A DNA stretch of 11,164 bases, from the NCBI GenBank assembly GCA_030531915.1, contig JAUNMD010000021.1, positions 1 through 11,164 of the forward strand, written 5' to 3'. The position numbers and the translations under genes are program-made. The notes under the pieces are model-generated. The model did no database searches, was not told where the DNA came from, and worked only from the letters and a program-made list of their open reading frames with translations. This DNA comes from Pseudomonadota bacterium (GTDB taxonomy: Bacteria > Pseudomonadota > Alphaproteobacteria > Rs-D84). Each line of letters starts with the position of its first letter. Position 1 is the stretch's first letter. This document shows, piece after piece, positions 1-6,245 of the stretch.

Positions 1-768
1 ATCATCTTCGTCGTCTTCGTCATCTTCATCGTCATCAGATGTGGTGGATTCTTCCAAATCGTCCAGTTCATCATCGTCCAATTCGTCGACGTGTTCAACA
101 CCTTTGGATTTCAGGGCCTCTGACAATGCGGCCAACGATTTCTGTTCGGATTCAGATGAATACATTACTTCCAAATTCAGAATATAGCGCAGGCGAATAT
201 CTTCGTTCAGCAACTGCTGATACCAATCCAGCATTGCCTGAATTGTCATTGGGCTTTCACACAGGCCATAGACCATCAGACGTGTGGCGGCCTCGATACG
301 CTGGGCAATCGCAACCTCGCCCGCGGCGGTCAACAACTGAACCGTGCCGATTTGTTTCAGGTACGATTGAACAGAATCCTGAACGCCCAACACCAGATTA
401 CCCGTCTGGCTGCGTTCCAACTGTTTGGCATAGTGTTCATAATCATCGTCGTTGACGTCAACCTGCTCTGCGTCGGCATTCAGCAAATTACGCGTTTTAT
501 CACGTGGTTCGTCGGAATCATCGTCATAATACTTTTCCATTTCTTGGGAAAAATTGTCGGATTCCAATACTTCCAGTCCCAAATCCTGCTGAAAGAAATC
601 CAGAACCTCTTCCTGTTCTTCATCGGGCACTTCGTCCGCCTCGGTCGCGGCATCAAAGTCCATTTTGGACAGATAGCCAACCTCGACCGCTGATGTTGCA
701 AGTTTTTGCAGATTTTCCGGCAACGATTCAATCAACAACTTTGTCGCGTCGTCCAGTTTCTTAGCCAT
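1..768 (-). CDS. rpoD: RNA polymerase sigma factor RpoD (sigma-70), N-terminal part
   Basis: This is the first 256 codons of the primary sigma factor, which directs RNA polymerase to housekeeping promoters; the gene runs off the left edge, so the promoter-binding regions 2-4 are not visible. Residues about 10-70 fit sigma region 1.1 (a GYLS turn near 31-34 followed by an acidic helix). Residues about 129-165 are a clear region 1.2, with DSVQSYLKQIG, a LLTAAGE stretch and AQRIEA, followed by GLCESPMT at 168-175, the usual start of the non-conserved region. The visible end (about 229-256) is a run of Asp and Glu, typical of the acidic insert before region 2. The start is the ATG at 768, preceded by a GGGGG Shine-Dalgarno-like stretch. 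It lies 46 bp downstream of trcR on the same strand with no terminator between, so co-transcription is likely. Region 1.2 makes the assignment firm. Confidence 0.93.
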   Translation of the reverse strand, partial: MAKKLDDATKLLIESLPENLQKLATSAVEVGYLSKMDFDAATEADEVPDEEQEEVLDFFQQDLGLEVLESDNFSQEMEKYYDDDSDEPRDKTRNLLNADAEQVDVNDDDYEHYAKQLERSQTGNLVLGVQDSVQSYLKQIGTVQLLTAAGEVAIAQRIEAATRLMVYGLCESPMTIQAMLDWYQQLLNEDIRLRYILNLEVMYSSESEQKSLAALSEALKSKGVEHVDELDDDELDDLEESTTSDDDEDDEDDEDD

Positions 769-814
769 AAACTGACCCCCAAGAATTTATAAAAGTAAAT
801 TAAACGGTTAAAAC

Positions 815-1339
815 TTATTTCTTTTTTGTTGCCTTGGCCACAGCGTCGTGCACGGCGGATTCAGACACCAGACCCAATACAATCGGGCTCTGGATTTGAA
901 TCAGAGAATAAGATTTGTGCGTTTTATTGCGGATTGACGCGACGGTTGGATTCGTGCTGCGCATCAGGCGCGCAATTTGACCATCGGACAATTCTGGATA
1001 ATTTTTCAGAATCCACAAAATACCACCCAACCGGTTTTGACGATGCAATTTTGGTGTATAACCAACGCCTTTCTTGTTTTGTTTCTGTTGCGCTTCGACA
1101 ATTTCTTCGCGCAATGTCAGGCGTGCAGATGGATCTGCTTCGCATTTTTCGATATCTTCGCGTGTCAACTGGCCGTTCAAGATTGGGTTCAGCCCCTGAA
1201 TCTTGTATGTTTCGGCATCGGCGATGTTTTTAACCTCTAATTCATGCAGGCCGCAGAAATCAGCGATTTGTTCAAACGTCAATGCAGTATTTTCAATCAA
1301 CCAAAGTGCAGTGGATTTTGGCATATATGGGTAATTCAT
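815..1339 (-). CDS. trcR: Cell cycle transcriptional regulator TrcR (DUF1013)
   Basis: A 174-aa protein of the alphaproteobacterial TrcR/DUF1013 family, a small putative DNA-binding regulator linked to cell-cycle transcription in Caulobacter. Family-like stretches are the N-terminal YPYMPKSTALWLIENTAL, then EQIADFCGLH, GLNPILNGQLTRE, KCEADPSARL, and a helix-turn-helix-like segment at about residues 108-135 containing NYPELSDGQIARLM. A Lys-rich tail ends the protein. An upstream in-frame ATG at 1393 would add 18 residues, but the start at 1339 is preferred: the family begins with this M-x-Y-P-x-MPK pattern, and AGAGGA lies just upstream. It has its own promoter with an inverted repeat over the -10, and rpoD follows. 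Family assignment is strong; the biochemical role is known only from family literature. Confidence 0.9.
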   Translation of the reverse strand: MNYPYMPKSTALWLIENTALTFEQIADFCGLHELEVKNIADAETYKIQGLNPILNGQLTREDIEKCEADPSARLTLREEIVEAQQKQNKKGVGYTPKLHRQNRLGGILWILKNYPELSDGQIARLMRSTNPTVASIRNKTHKSYSLIQIQSPIVLGLVSESAVHDAVAKATKKK

Positions 1340-1359
1340 GAATAATCCTCTTGTTGCTG

Positions 1360-1393
1360 GGGGCAATATACACCAAAATTGCCCCAGATTCAA
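1360..1393 (-). promoter_or_regulatory. trcR promoter with overlapping inverted repeat
   Basis: Read on the minus strand, a -35 TTGAAT (1388-1393) and a -10 TATATT (1365-1370) are separated by exactly 17 nt. This puts the transcript start about 18 nt before the trcR ATG, leaving room for the AGAGGA ribosome-binding site. The arms GGGGCAAT and ATTGCCCC (1378-1385 and 1360-1367) form a perfect 8-bp inverted repeat with a 10-nt spacer covering the -10 and part of the spacer. This looks like an operator, but the binding protein is unknown. The -35 also overlaps a GANTC site (1387-1391). Confidence 0.6.
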
Positions 1394-1437
1394 GATAAAA
1401 GTTCAAATAAAAGTGCGCCCGCACACGGGACGCAACC

Positions 1438-1464
1438 ATAAAAAGCCCCGTAATTTACGGGGCT
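1438..1464 (-). terminator. Intrinsic terminator of ihfB-accDA
   Basis: Seven bases after the accD-accA stop codon the minus strand carries AGCCCCGTAA, one unpaired A, then TTACGGGGCT (1444-1464), a perfect inverted repeat, followed directly by TTTTTAT. It separates the fatty-acid transcript from the trcR promoter. Confidence 0.88.
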
Positions 1465-1470
1465 GGGATT

Positions 1471-3213
1471 TTATTCATGGTCTGAACCAGTTTCAGGCCC
1501 ATAGATTTCGACATCACGTGTCATTGCCATGAACTTTTCAGCACGCAGTGCCGGCAACTGGTCGGCGGGGATTTTCTGCAATTCTGCAATATTTTCCGCA
1601 ACCGCGGTGGACAATAATTCCATCGTTGTTTGCCAGTCCGTGTGTGCGCCACCGGCGGGTTCGTCGATAATCCCGTCGATAACGTTCAGGTTCGCCATAT
1701 CACGCGCGGTCAATTTCATCGCCTGTGCGGCAACGGCCTTGAACTTGTTATCTTTCCACAAGATACTGGCGCAAGATTCCGGCGCAATTACCGAATAAAT
1801 CGCGTTTTCCATCATCAGGACGCGGTCAGCCGTACCAATGGCGATTGCACCGCCGGAACCGCCCTGACCCACGTTGACGGCGACATATGGCGTTTTGATT
1901 GACAGCCCTAATGCCATAGATGCGGCAACGGCCTGTGATTGGCCGCGTTCTTCGCCCTCGCGGCCGGCAAATGCGCCGGCGGTATCAAACAGCGAAATCA
2001 GTGGCAGGTTAAACTTTTCCGCCAAACGCATCATACGTTGGGCCTTGCGATAACCATCGGGATTTGCCATACCGAAACGATGTTTTTGACGGGTTTCGAT
2101 GGTGCGCCCCTGTTCCTGACCAATAATTACGGCCGGAATACCGCGCCAATAACCGATACCACTGCCCATGGCGGGATCTTCGGCATACAGGCGGTCACCC
2201 GCCAGATATGTCCATTCATCAACAATGCCGTTGATGTAATCCAAGAAATGCGGACGATTTTCATTACGCGCCAACAGAACCTTGTCATAGGCATCTGTTT
2301 CGCCCATACCGCGAACCTTTTTGTTGTCATTCAGCGGGGTTGAAACATTGATTGGCTTTGCCTCGTGCGGTTGCTTGGTCAACACCGCCAAAACACGCGA
2401 CAGTGCGTCATGCAGGCCGTCACGTGGGACAACCATATCAACCATACCGTGTTCATACAGGTATTCTGCGGTCTGGAAATTAGACGGTAATTTTTCACGA
2501 ATATTTTGTTCGATAACACGACGTCCGGCAAATCCGATACGTGCGCCGGCCTCTGCAATATGAATGTCACCCAGCATTGCAAACGATGCGGTTACACCGC
2601 CATACGTTGGGTCGGTCAACAGCACGATATACGGAATACCGTTCGCATGCAGACGATTTACCGCAACCGTTGTACGCGCCATCTGCATCAATGACAAGAT
2701 GTTTTCCTGCATACGTGCACCGCCAGACGCGACAACCATCACGAATGGGCGACGGGTCTGGATTGCGTGTTCCATACTGGCGATAATACCATCGCCGGCG
2801 GCACGCCCCATTGATCCCATCATAAAGTCACCGTTTAACACGCAAATTGTTGTTGGCACGCCCCCCAGAACACCATCGGCCGACACAACAGCGTCGTGAT
2901 TACCGTTGTCACTGCGGGCCTCGGCCAAGCGGGCCTTGTACGGCATACGGTCAACAAATTCCAGTGGGTCGTCGGACACCGTTGGTAAATCCAAACGTGT
3001 CCATTCGTTGTTATCAAACAACAGGTCAAAACGCTGTTTCGGGGTCATAATAAACGCACGACCACAGCGCGGACAGATGTATAAGTTGTCTTTGTAATCC
3101 TTGTAATAAACCAAACGACCACAGGATTCGCATTTAATCCACATCAGGCGGCGCACCTTGTCGTATCGCGCGCGATCGTCGTTTTTAATTCCAGATTTTT
3201 TACCAAATAACAT
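1471..3213 (-). CDS. accD-accA: Fused acetyl-CoA carboxylase carboxyltransferase (beta + alpha subunits)
   Basis: A single 580-aa chain holding both halves of the carboxyltransferase that moves CO2 from carboxybiotin on BCCP to acetyl-CoA, giving malonyl-CoA for fatty-acid synthesis. Residues 1-280 are AccD-like: a four-Cys zinc finger (C28, C31, C47, C50), then the crotonase-fold core with SGGARMQE at 163-170 and DPTYGGVTASFA at 201-212. A linker at about 281-315 leads into an AccA-like half (316-580) with LDYINGIVDEWTYLAGDR, the DTAGAFAG loop at 410-417, EERGQS at 421-426, GQGGSGGAIAIG at 449-460, and YSVIAPESCASILWK at 473-487. The long N-terminal helical part of free-standing E. coli AccA appears shortened. 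The reading frame is uninterrupted through the junction. It starts 3 bp after the ihfB stop, with only a weak GGA signal inside ihfB, which suggests translational coupling. Both halves keep their hallmark motifs, so it is probably functional. Confidence 0.95.
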   Translation of the reverse strand: MLFGKKSGIKNDDRARYDKVRRLMWIKCESCGRLVYYKDYKDNLYICPRCGRAFIMTPKQRFDLLFDNNEWTRLDLPTVSDDPLEFVDRMPYKARLAEARSDNGNHDAVVSADGVLGGVPTTICVLNGDFMMGSMGRAAGDGIIASMEHAIQTRRPFVMVVASGGARMQENILSLMQMARTTVAVNRLHANGIPYIVLLTDPTYGGVTASFAMLGDIHIAEAGARIGFAGRRVIEQNIREKLPSNFQTAEYLYEHGMVDMVVPRDGLHDALSRVLAVLTKQPHEAKPINVSTPLNDNKKVRGMGETDAYDKVLLARNENRPHFLDYINGIVDEWTYLAGDRLYAEDPAMGSGIGYWRGIPAVIIGQEQGRTIETRQKHRFGMANPDGYRKAQRMMRLAEKFNLPLISLFDTAGAFAGREGEERGQSQAVAASMALGLSIKTPYVAVNVGQGGSGGAIAIGTADRVLMMENAIYSVIAPESCASILWKDNKFKAVAAQAMKLTARDMANLNVIDGIIDEPAGGAHTDWQTTMELLSTAVAENIAELQKIPADQLPALRAEKFMAMTRDVEIYGPETGSDHE

Positions 3214-3216
3214 GTT

Positions 3217-3495
3217 TTATCCATTCATTTTCTTGGTCAATTCGCGGCTGGGCTTGAACAAAATAGTTGTGCTGGCCGGCAATGGCATTGGTTTGCCAGT
3301 GCATGGGTTATAACCAACCTTGGTTGCGCGGGCACGCGGCTGGAATGTGCCAAAACCACGAACCTCTATGCGATCGCCAGCGGCAATCGCCTCCATCATA
3401 TGATCAGACACGGTGTCCAATATCGCGGCGGCGTCCGACGCGCGCATGTGGCGAAATTGAACCTGAATAGTACGTACAATATCAGAACGTTTCAT
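3217..3495 (-). CDS. ihfB: Integration host factor beta-like DNA-bending protein (HU/IHF family)
   Basis: A 92-aa member of the HU/IHF family, small dimeric proteins that bend and organise DNA. It shows the basic N-terminal MKRSDIV helix, the RGFGTF signature at 46-51, the beta-arm tip with N63-P64 whose proline intercalates into DNA, and the C-terminal FKPSREL at 80-86. RGFG together with FKPxxEL favours IHF beta over IHF alpha or HU; the alpha partner would be encoded elsewhere. A Cys (C65) follows the tip proline, where Lys or Arg is usual. An upstream ATG at 3549 is in frame, but the start at 3495 fits the family and has GGAAGAG before it. It is first in a two-gene unit with accD-accA. 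Confidence 0.88.
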   Translation of the reverse strand: MKRSDIVRTIQVQFRHMRASDAAAILDTVSDHMMEAIAAGDRIEVRGFGTFQPRARATKVGYNPCTGKPMPLPASTTILFKPSRELTKKMNG

Positions 3496-3528
3496 AACTC
3501 TTCCTTTTTTCCTTCTGGTGTGTTGCAT

Positions 3529-3557
3529 ATTATTTATATCATAGCACATTTTATCAA
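3529..3557 (-). promoter_or_regulatory. Candidate promoter of ihfB-accDA
   Basis: On the minus strand TTGATA (3552-3557) and AATAAT (3529-3534) are 17 nt apart, giving a leader of about 27 nt with the GGAAGAG site. The stretch is very AT-rich and other -10 registers (for example TATGAT) are possible, so the exact hexamer is uncertain. Confidence 0.45.
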
Positions 3558-3646
3558 GAGTAAAGTTTTTTCTGCATATGAAAACGTTCTTGGTGCGCCA
3601 GATGCCCGCCCCGTGGTACGTTCAGTGTATAAAAACGGAGGCGACA

Positions 3647-4342
3647 ATGTATGAATTTTCAGATAATTGCACAAAACCAATGCCACTGATTGGTGATAAC
3701 GCGCCTGCATTTACCGCGCGCACGACAAACGGCACAGTGAATTTCCCCGACGATTATGCCGGCAAATGGGTGATTTTATTTTCGCACCCGTCGGATTTCA
3801 CACCGATTTGCACAACTGAATTTATGACGTTTCAGTCAATGATTGACGACTTTCATAAACTGAATACAGAAATTATTGGCCTGTCGGTTGGAACGCTGAC
3901 GGGACATTTGGCATGGATAGAGGCCATTCGCAACCTGAAATTCGGTGATTTGCACGATATTCATATCACCTTTCCAATCATTGACGATATGACGATGTCT
4001 GTTGCGCGTAAATATGGTATGATTCACCCACATGCGTCTGATACAGCGACAGTGCGCGCGGTATTTATCATTGATCCAAATGGTGTAATCAGATTGATTT
4101 TATATTACCCTGCGTCGGTTGGACGCAATATGGACGAAATTCGTCGCGCCCTGATTGCGTTACAGACATCGGACAAATATCACGTTTCGACACCTGCGAA
4201 TTGGAAACCAAATGATGACGTTGTTGCGCCCGCGCCCGCCACAACGGCACAAATGGACGCGCGGTTAAACAACCGTAATCGCGGTCTGGATGTACAGGCG
4301 TGGTTCTTGACGTTCCGCAAGTTGCCAAAACAAAAGAACTAG
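3647..4342 (+). CDS. Peroxiredoxin, Prx6 (1-Cys-like) type
   Basis: A 231-aa thiol peroxidase that reduces H2O2 and organic peroxides. The active-site segment HPSDFTPICTTEF (47-59) carries the peroxidatic Cys at C55 with T52 in the usual PxxxTxxC spacing; the supporting Arg is R137 in TVRAVFIIDP. YYPASVGRNMDEI (153-165) and ANWKPNDDVV match the Prx6 C-terminal dimer region. The only other Cys is C8 near the N-terminus. Where archaeal Prx6 proteins have resolving cysteines (the RCLDWWFC region), this one reads RGLDVQAWF, so it probably works as a 1-Cys enzyme. The start at 3647 is chosen because GGAGG lies 5 nt upstream; an in-frame ATG at 3578 would add 23 residues with no family resemblance. 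I could not settle its promoter in the 151-bp gap shared with ihfB. It converges on atl and shares its stop-codon bases. Confidence 0.88.
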   Translation: MYEFSDNCTKPMPLIGDNAPAFTARTTNGTVNFPDDYAGKWVILFSHPSDFTPICTTEFMTFQSMIDDFHKLNTEIIGLSVGTLTGHLAWIEAIRNLKFGDLHDIHITFPIIDDMTMSVARKYGMIHPHASDTATVRAVFIIDPNGVIRLILYYPASVGRNMDEIRRALIALQTSDKYHVSTPANWKPNDDVVAPAPATTAQMDARLNNRNRGLDVQAWFLTFRKLPKQKN

Positions 4343-4680
4343 AACACCAACGGAAAATCACGAATGTCCAATGGAACGCCATCGCGGTCGGGATTCCATT
4401 GGTATTGTTCCATTATGACGTGCCGATCGGGGGTGAATTTTACCCCTTCGGCGCGCAGGGATTTATACTGTTCGTCCGCAAAACCGCCACACAAACTGCC
4501 ATCTTTGAATACAACGCGATGCCACGGCAAATGCCAACTGTTTTTATTGTTTGATGCATACCCCACAAATCGCGCCATACGCGGGCGGCCAATCATCGCC
4601 GCAATTTGACCAAATGTCGCCACGCGTCCCGATGGGATACGTGCAACAACGTCATAAACCTGTTCATTAAATGTTTTCAT
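4339..4680 (-). CDS. atl: Alkyltransferase-like protein (ATL), MGMT-family DNA-binding domain
   Basis: A 113-aa single-domain relative of O6-methylguanine-DNA methyltransferase. Family features are the VYDVVARIPSGRVATFGQIA helix-turn-helix (8-27), a candidate Arg finger at R37 in ARFVGYA, and the active-site motif PWHRVV at 52-57. In true methyltransferases this motif is PCHRV; Trp replaces the acceptor Cys, so it cannot take up the alkyl group. Known ATL proteins instead bind O6-alkylguanine, flip it out and pass the lesion to nucleotide excision repair. No Shine-Dalgarno precedes the ATG. The gene begins 16 nt after the encoded CCA of tRNA-Ser(CGA) on the same strand, so its message probably comes from the tRNA transcript. 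Its last four bases overlap the stop of the convergent peroxiredoxin gene. Confidence 0.88.
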   Translation of the reverse strand: MKTFNEQVYDVVARIPSGRVATFGQIAAMIGRPRMARFVGYASNNKNSWHLPWHRVVFKDGSLCGGFADEQYKSLRAEGVKFTPDRHVIMEQYQWNPDRDGVPLDIRDFPLVF

Positions 4681-4696
4681 GGGAATTTAATAATTC

Positions 4697-4786
4697 TGGC
4701 GGAGAAGAAGGGATTCGAACCCTTGATACGGTTGCCCGTATACACGATTTCGAGTCGCGCGCATTCGACCACTCTGCCACTTCTCC
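4697..4786 (-). tRNA. tRNA-Ser, anticodon CGA
   Basis: A class II tRNA of 90 nt including an encoded CCA (4697-4699). The 7-bp acceptor stem GGAGAAG/CTTCTCC has discriminator G. The anticodon stem CGCGA/TCGTG encloses loop CTCGAAA, so the anticodon is CGA (4750-4752), reading UCG. The long variable arm TATACGG-GCAA-CCGTATC is diagnostic for serine, and the T arm AAGGG-TTCGAAT-CCCTT closes the fold. Confidence 0.97.
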
Positions 4787-4798
4787 GCAATGGTCGGT

Positions 4799-4826
4799 AT
4801 TATACAGATTTTGTTTTGCTTTGCAA
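4799..4826 (-). promoter_or_regulatory. Promoter of tRNA-Ser(CGA)-atl
   Basis: Minus-strand TTGCAA (4821-4826), a 16-nt spacer and a consensus TATAAT (4799-4804) place the transcript start a few bases before the mature tRNA 5' end at 4786. The hexamers and spacer are the same as in the tRNA-Arg promoter at 10309-10336. Confidence 0.8.
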
Positions 4827-4837
4827 GTGTTTATATT

Positions 4838-5044
4838 CTATTGATTGCGGACGAATGATACAGTTTGATTTTTCAGTGATAATTTTTCAAACCGCCACCC
4901 ATATGCAGGTAATTCACGTTTGAATGTCAAAAACGCATGGTCAAATTTGAATCCTGTGATTTCGGCAATCTGATCAAACGTCAGCGTGATGCGTACGTCG
5001 TTACGTTTTGACAAGTATACCCATAACGGTTCGTATTTAGACAT
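4838..5044 (-). CDS. Small conserved-looking protein of unknown function (68 aa)
   Basis: A 68-aa soluble protein with no signal peptide or membrane segment. It opens with SKYEPLWVYL, followed by LTFDQIAEITGF, HAFLTFKRELPAYGW and a beta-like QTVSFVRN end. This helix-helix-strand pattern resembles small proteins I remember from gut Firmicutes and other bacteria that begin SKYEPLW, and loosely the DUF7662 group; this is recollection, not a search. Its ATG overlaps the last 8 bases of the amidase gene in another frame and has only a weak ribosome-binding site, so it is probably translated by coupling. The start is fixed by the SKYEPLW beginning. No terminator separates it from the tRNA-Ser promoter downstream. 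Function unknown; a small winged-helix-like domain is possible. Confidence 0.72.
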   Translation of the reverse strand: MSKYEPLWVYLSKRNDVRITLTFDQIAEITGFKFDHAFLTFKRELPAYGWRFEKLSLKNQTVSFVRNQ

Positions 5045-6236
5045 CGAAATTGTAGTTTTTTACGGATTTAACGATTGCCGCAACCAGTTTGTTTTGATGT
5101 GCGTCATTGTTTAACAGTTTCTCTTCGCCTGCGTTGGACAAATGTCCCAATTCAATCAGTGCCCCCGGCACGGTCGAGCGCAATACCGCAAATGGCGCGT
5201 GACGAACATCAGGCCCACGCTGCTGTTCAATTTTTGCATTGCGAAATGCACGCGATGCGCCGTTTGCGTATTCTTCGGACATTTCGGCAACCGCGTGTTG
5301 TTGCAATGCCGACAGCGCACTGCGAATATTGGGTTCGAAATCGGTAAAACCCTCTACCCCAATCTTGTCGGCGGCATTTTCGGCCTCGGCCAATTTCTTG
5401 GCCTCTTCGTCTGATGCCTTTTCAGACAATGTATAAACCGAGAATCCCTTCATCGCACGGCTGGGGTTCGCATTGGCGTGCAGAGATATGAACAAGTCCG
5501 CCTTGCGTCGTTCGCCAATGGCGGCACGATCCGCCAATTTCAGATACGTGTCGTCGTTACGTGTCAGGTATGTTTTGAATCCCGCGTCATTTAATTTGTT
5601 ACGTAATTTGCGCGCCACCGACAGAACGACCGTCTTTTCCTTTGTGCCATTTTTACCGATGCAACCGGGGTCTTTGCCACCGTGGCCGGCATCAATTACA
5701 ATCACGTATTTGCCCGCAGGTGTGGCCGATTGCGCTTTGTTAGACGCAGATTTATTTGACGTTGTCGTTGATGTTGTCGCGGCGGCAGATGTGGTGCTGG
5801 CCGTTCCCGTGCCAGTACCCGCAACAAAATCCAAGACCAAGCGATAGTCGTTATCGCCATTTGGCGACAAAATCATAATCTGTGATTTTGCAATATCGGC
5901 GATTGACCGTGTCAGATTCACAACAATTTGCGCACTGTCGCCATTTTGCACCTGTGTAATTGATTTCGCCAGTGTGCCCGACGCCAGTTTTTTTGGTGCA
6001 TCATTATTTATTGTTGTGTTTGCCAGATTTATAACCAGTTGGTTTTGCGGATACGACAGCGAGTATGCCGGTCGCGATGCAGTTTCGATGACCAGTCGCG
6101 TTTTCCCGTTTGGCTGTGCGCCCGTGCGCAACGATTTTACCGAATTGCGCGCCGCAAACGCCATGCGTGGCATACATGCAACCGCAGATACCGCAAAAAA
6201 ACTAACTTTTAACAGATTACGTCTTGATATTTTCAT
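5037..6236 (-). CDS. Tat-exported N-acetylmuramoyl-L-alanine amidase (AmiC-like)
   Basis: A 399-aa periplasmic zinc amidase that cuts the lactyl-amide bond between MurNAc and the stem peptide, needed for septal peptidoglycan splitting. The N-terminus SRRNLLK (4-10), a hydrophobic stretch and AFA-A near residue 28 form a twin-arginine signal peptide, as in E. coli AmiA and AmiC. Residues about 30-137 look like an AMIN targeting domain, 138-173 are a Ser/Thr/Ala linker, and 177-398 are Amidase_3. Zinc and catalytic residues are visible: H185 in DAGHGG, E200, H253 in LHANA, and E362 in IELGHLSN. A charged helical insert at about 272-325 matches the autoinhibitory helix region of AmiC-type enzymes, which need an EnvC/NlpD-type activator. 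A consensus promoter ends 9 nt before the ATG, so the mRNA appears leaderless. The 68-aa gene overlaps its 3' end. Confidence 0.93.
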   Translation of the reverse strand: MKISRRNLLKVSFFAVSAVACMPRMAFAARNSVKSLRTGAQPNGKTRLVIETASRPAYSLSYPQNQLVINLANTTINNDAPKKLASGTLAKSITQVQNGDSAQIVVNLTRSIADIAKSQIMILSPNGDNDYRLVLDFVAGTGTGTASTTSAAATTSTTTSNKSASNKAQSATPAGKYVIVIDAGHGGKDPGCIGKNGTKEKTVVLSVARKLRNKLNDAGFKTYLTRNDDTYLKLADRAAIGERRKADLFISLHANANPSRAMKGFSVYTLSEKASDEEAKKLAEAENAADKIGVEGFTDFEPNIRSALSALQQHAVAEMSEEYANGASRAFRNAKIEQQRGPDVRHAPFAVLRSTVPGALIELGHLSNAGEEKLLNNDAHQNKLVAAIVKSVKNYNFDV

Positions 6237-6245
6237 TTGCGTAAA

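Noticed and set aside
1..60. Repetitive tcatcgtcatc-like stretch that looks like a microsatellite
   Set aside because: On the minus strand it encodes the acidic Asp/Glu run expected between regions 1.2 and 2 of sigma-70.
39..764. Several plus-strand and other-frame reading frames across the rpoD region
   Set aside because: They have no recognisable domains and odd composition, and they lie opposite the clear sigma-70 frame, which is open at the window edge.
793..812. TTAA-rich stretch between trcR and rpoD as a CtrA box
   Set aside because: The two TTAA halves are 4 nt apart, not the 7 nt of a full CtrA site, and the region is simply AT-rich.
3496..3549. 18-residue upstream extension of IHF beta
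   Set aside because: The family begins with the MKRSDIV-like helix, and GGAAGAG precedes the ATG at 3495.
3558..3646. Promoter for the peroxiredoxin gene
   Set aside because: Several weak candidates exist (for example around TTATCA and TATAAA), but none has a good -35/-10 pair at a workable distance from the start.
4368..4402. Inverted repeat CCAATGGAA-N17-TTCCATTGG just after the peroxiredoxin stop
   Set aside because: No U-run follows on either strand and it lies inside the atl coding region; a terminator role is not supported, though a weak hairpin is possible.
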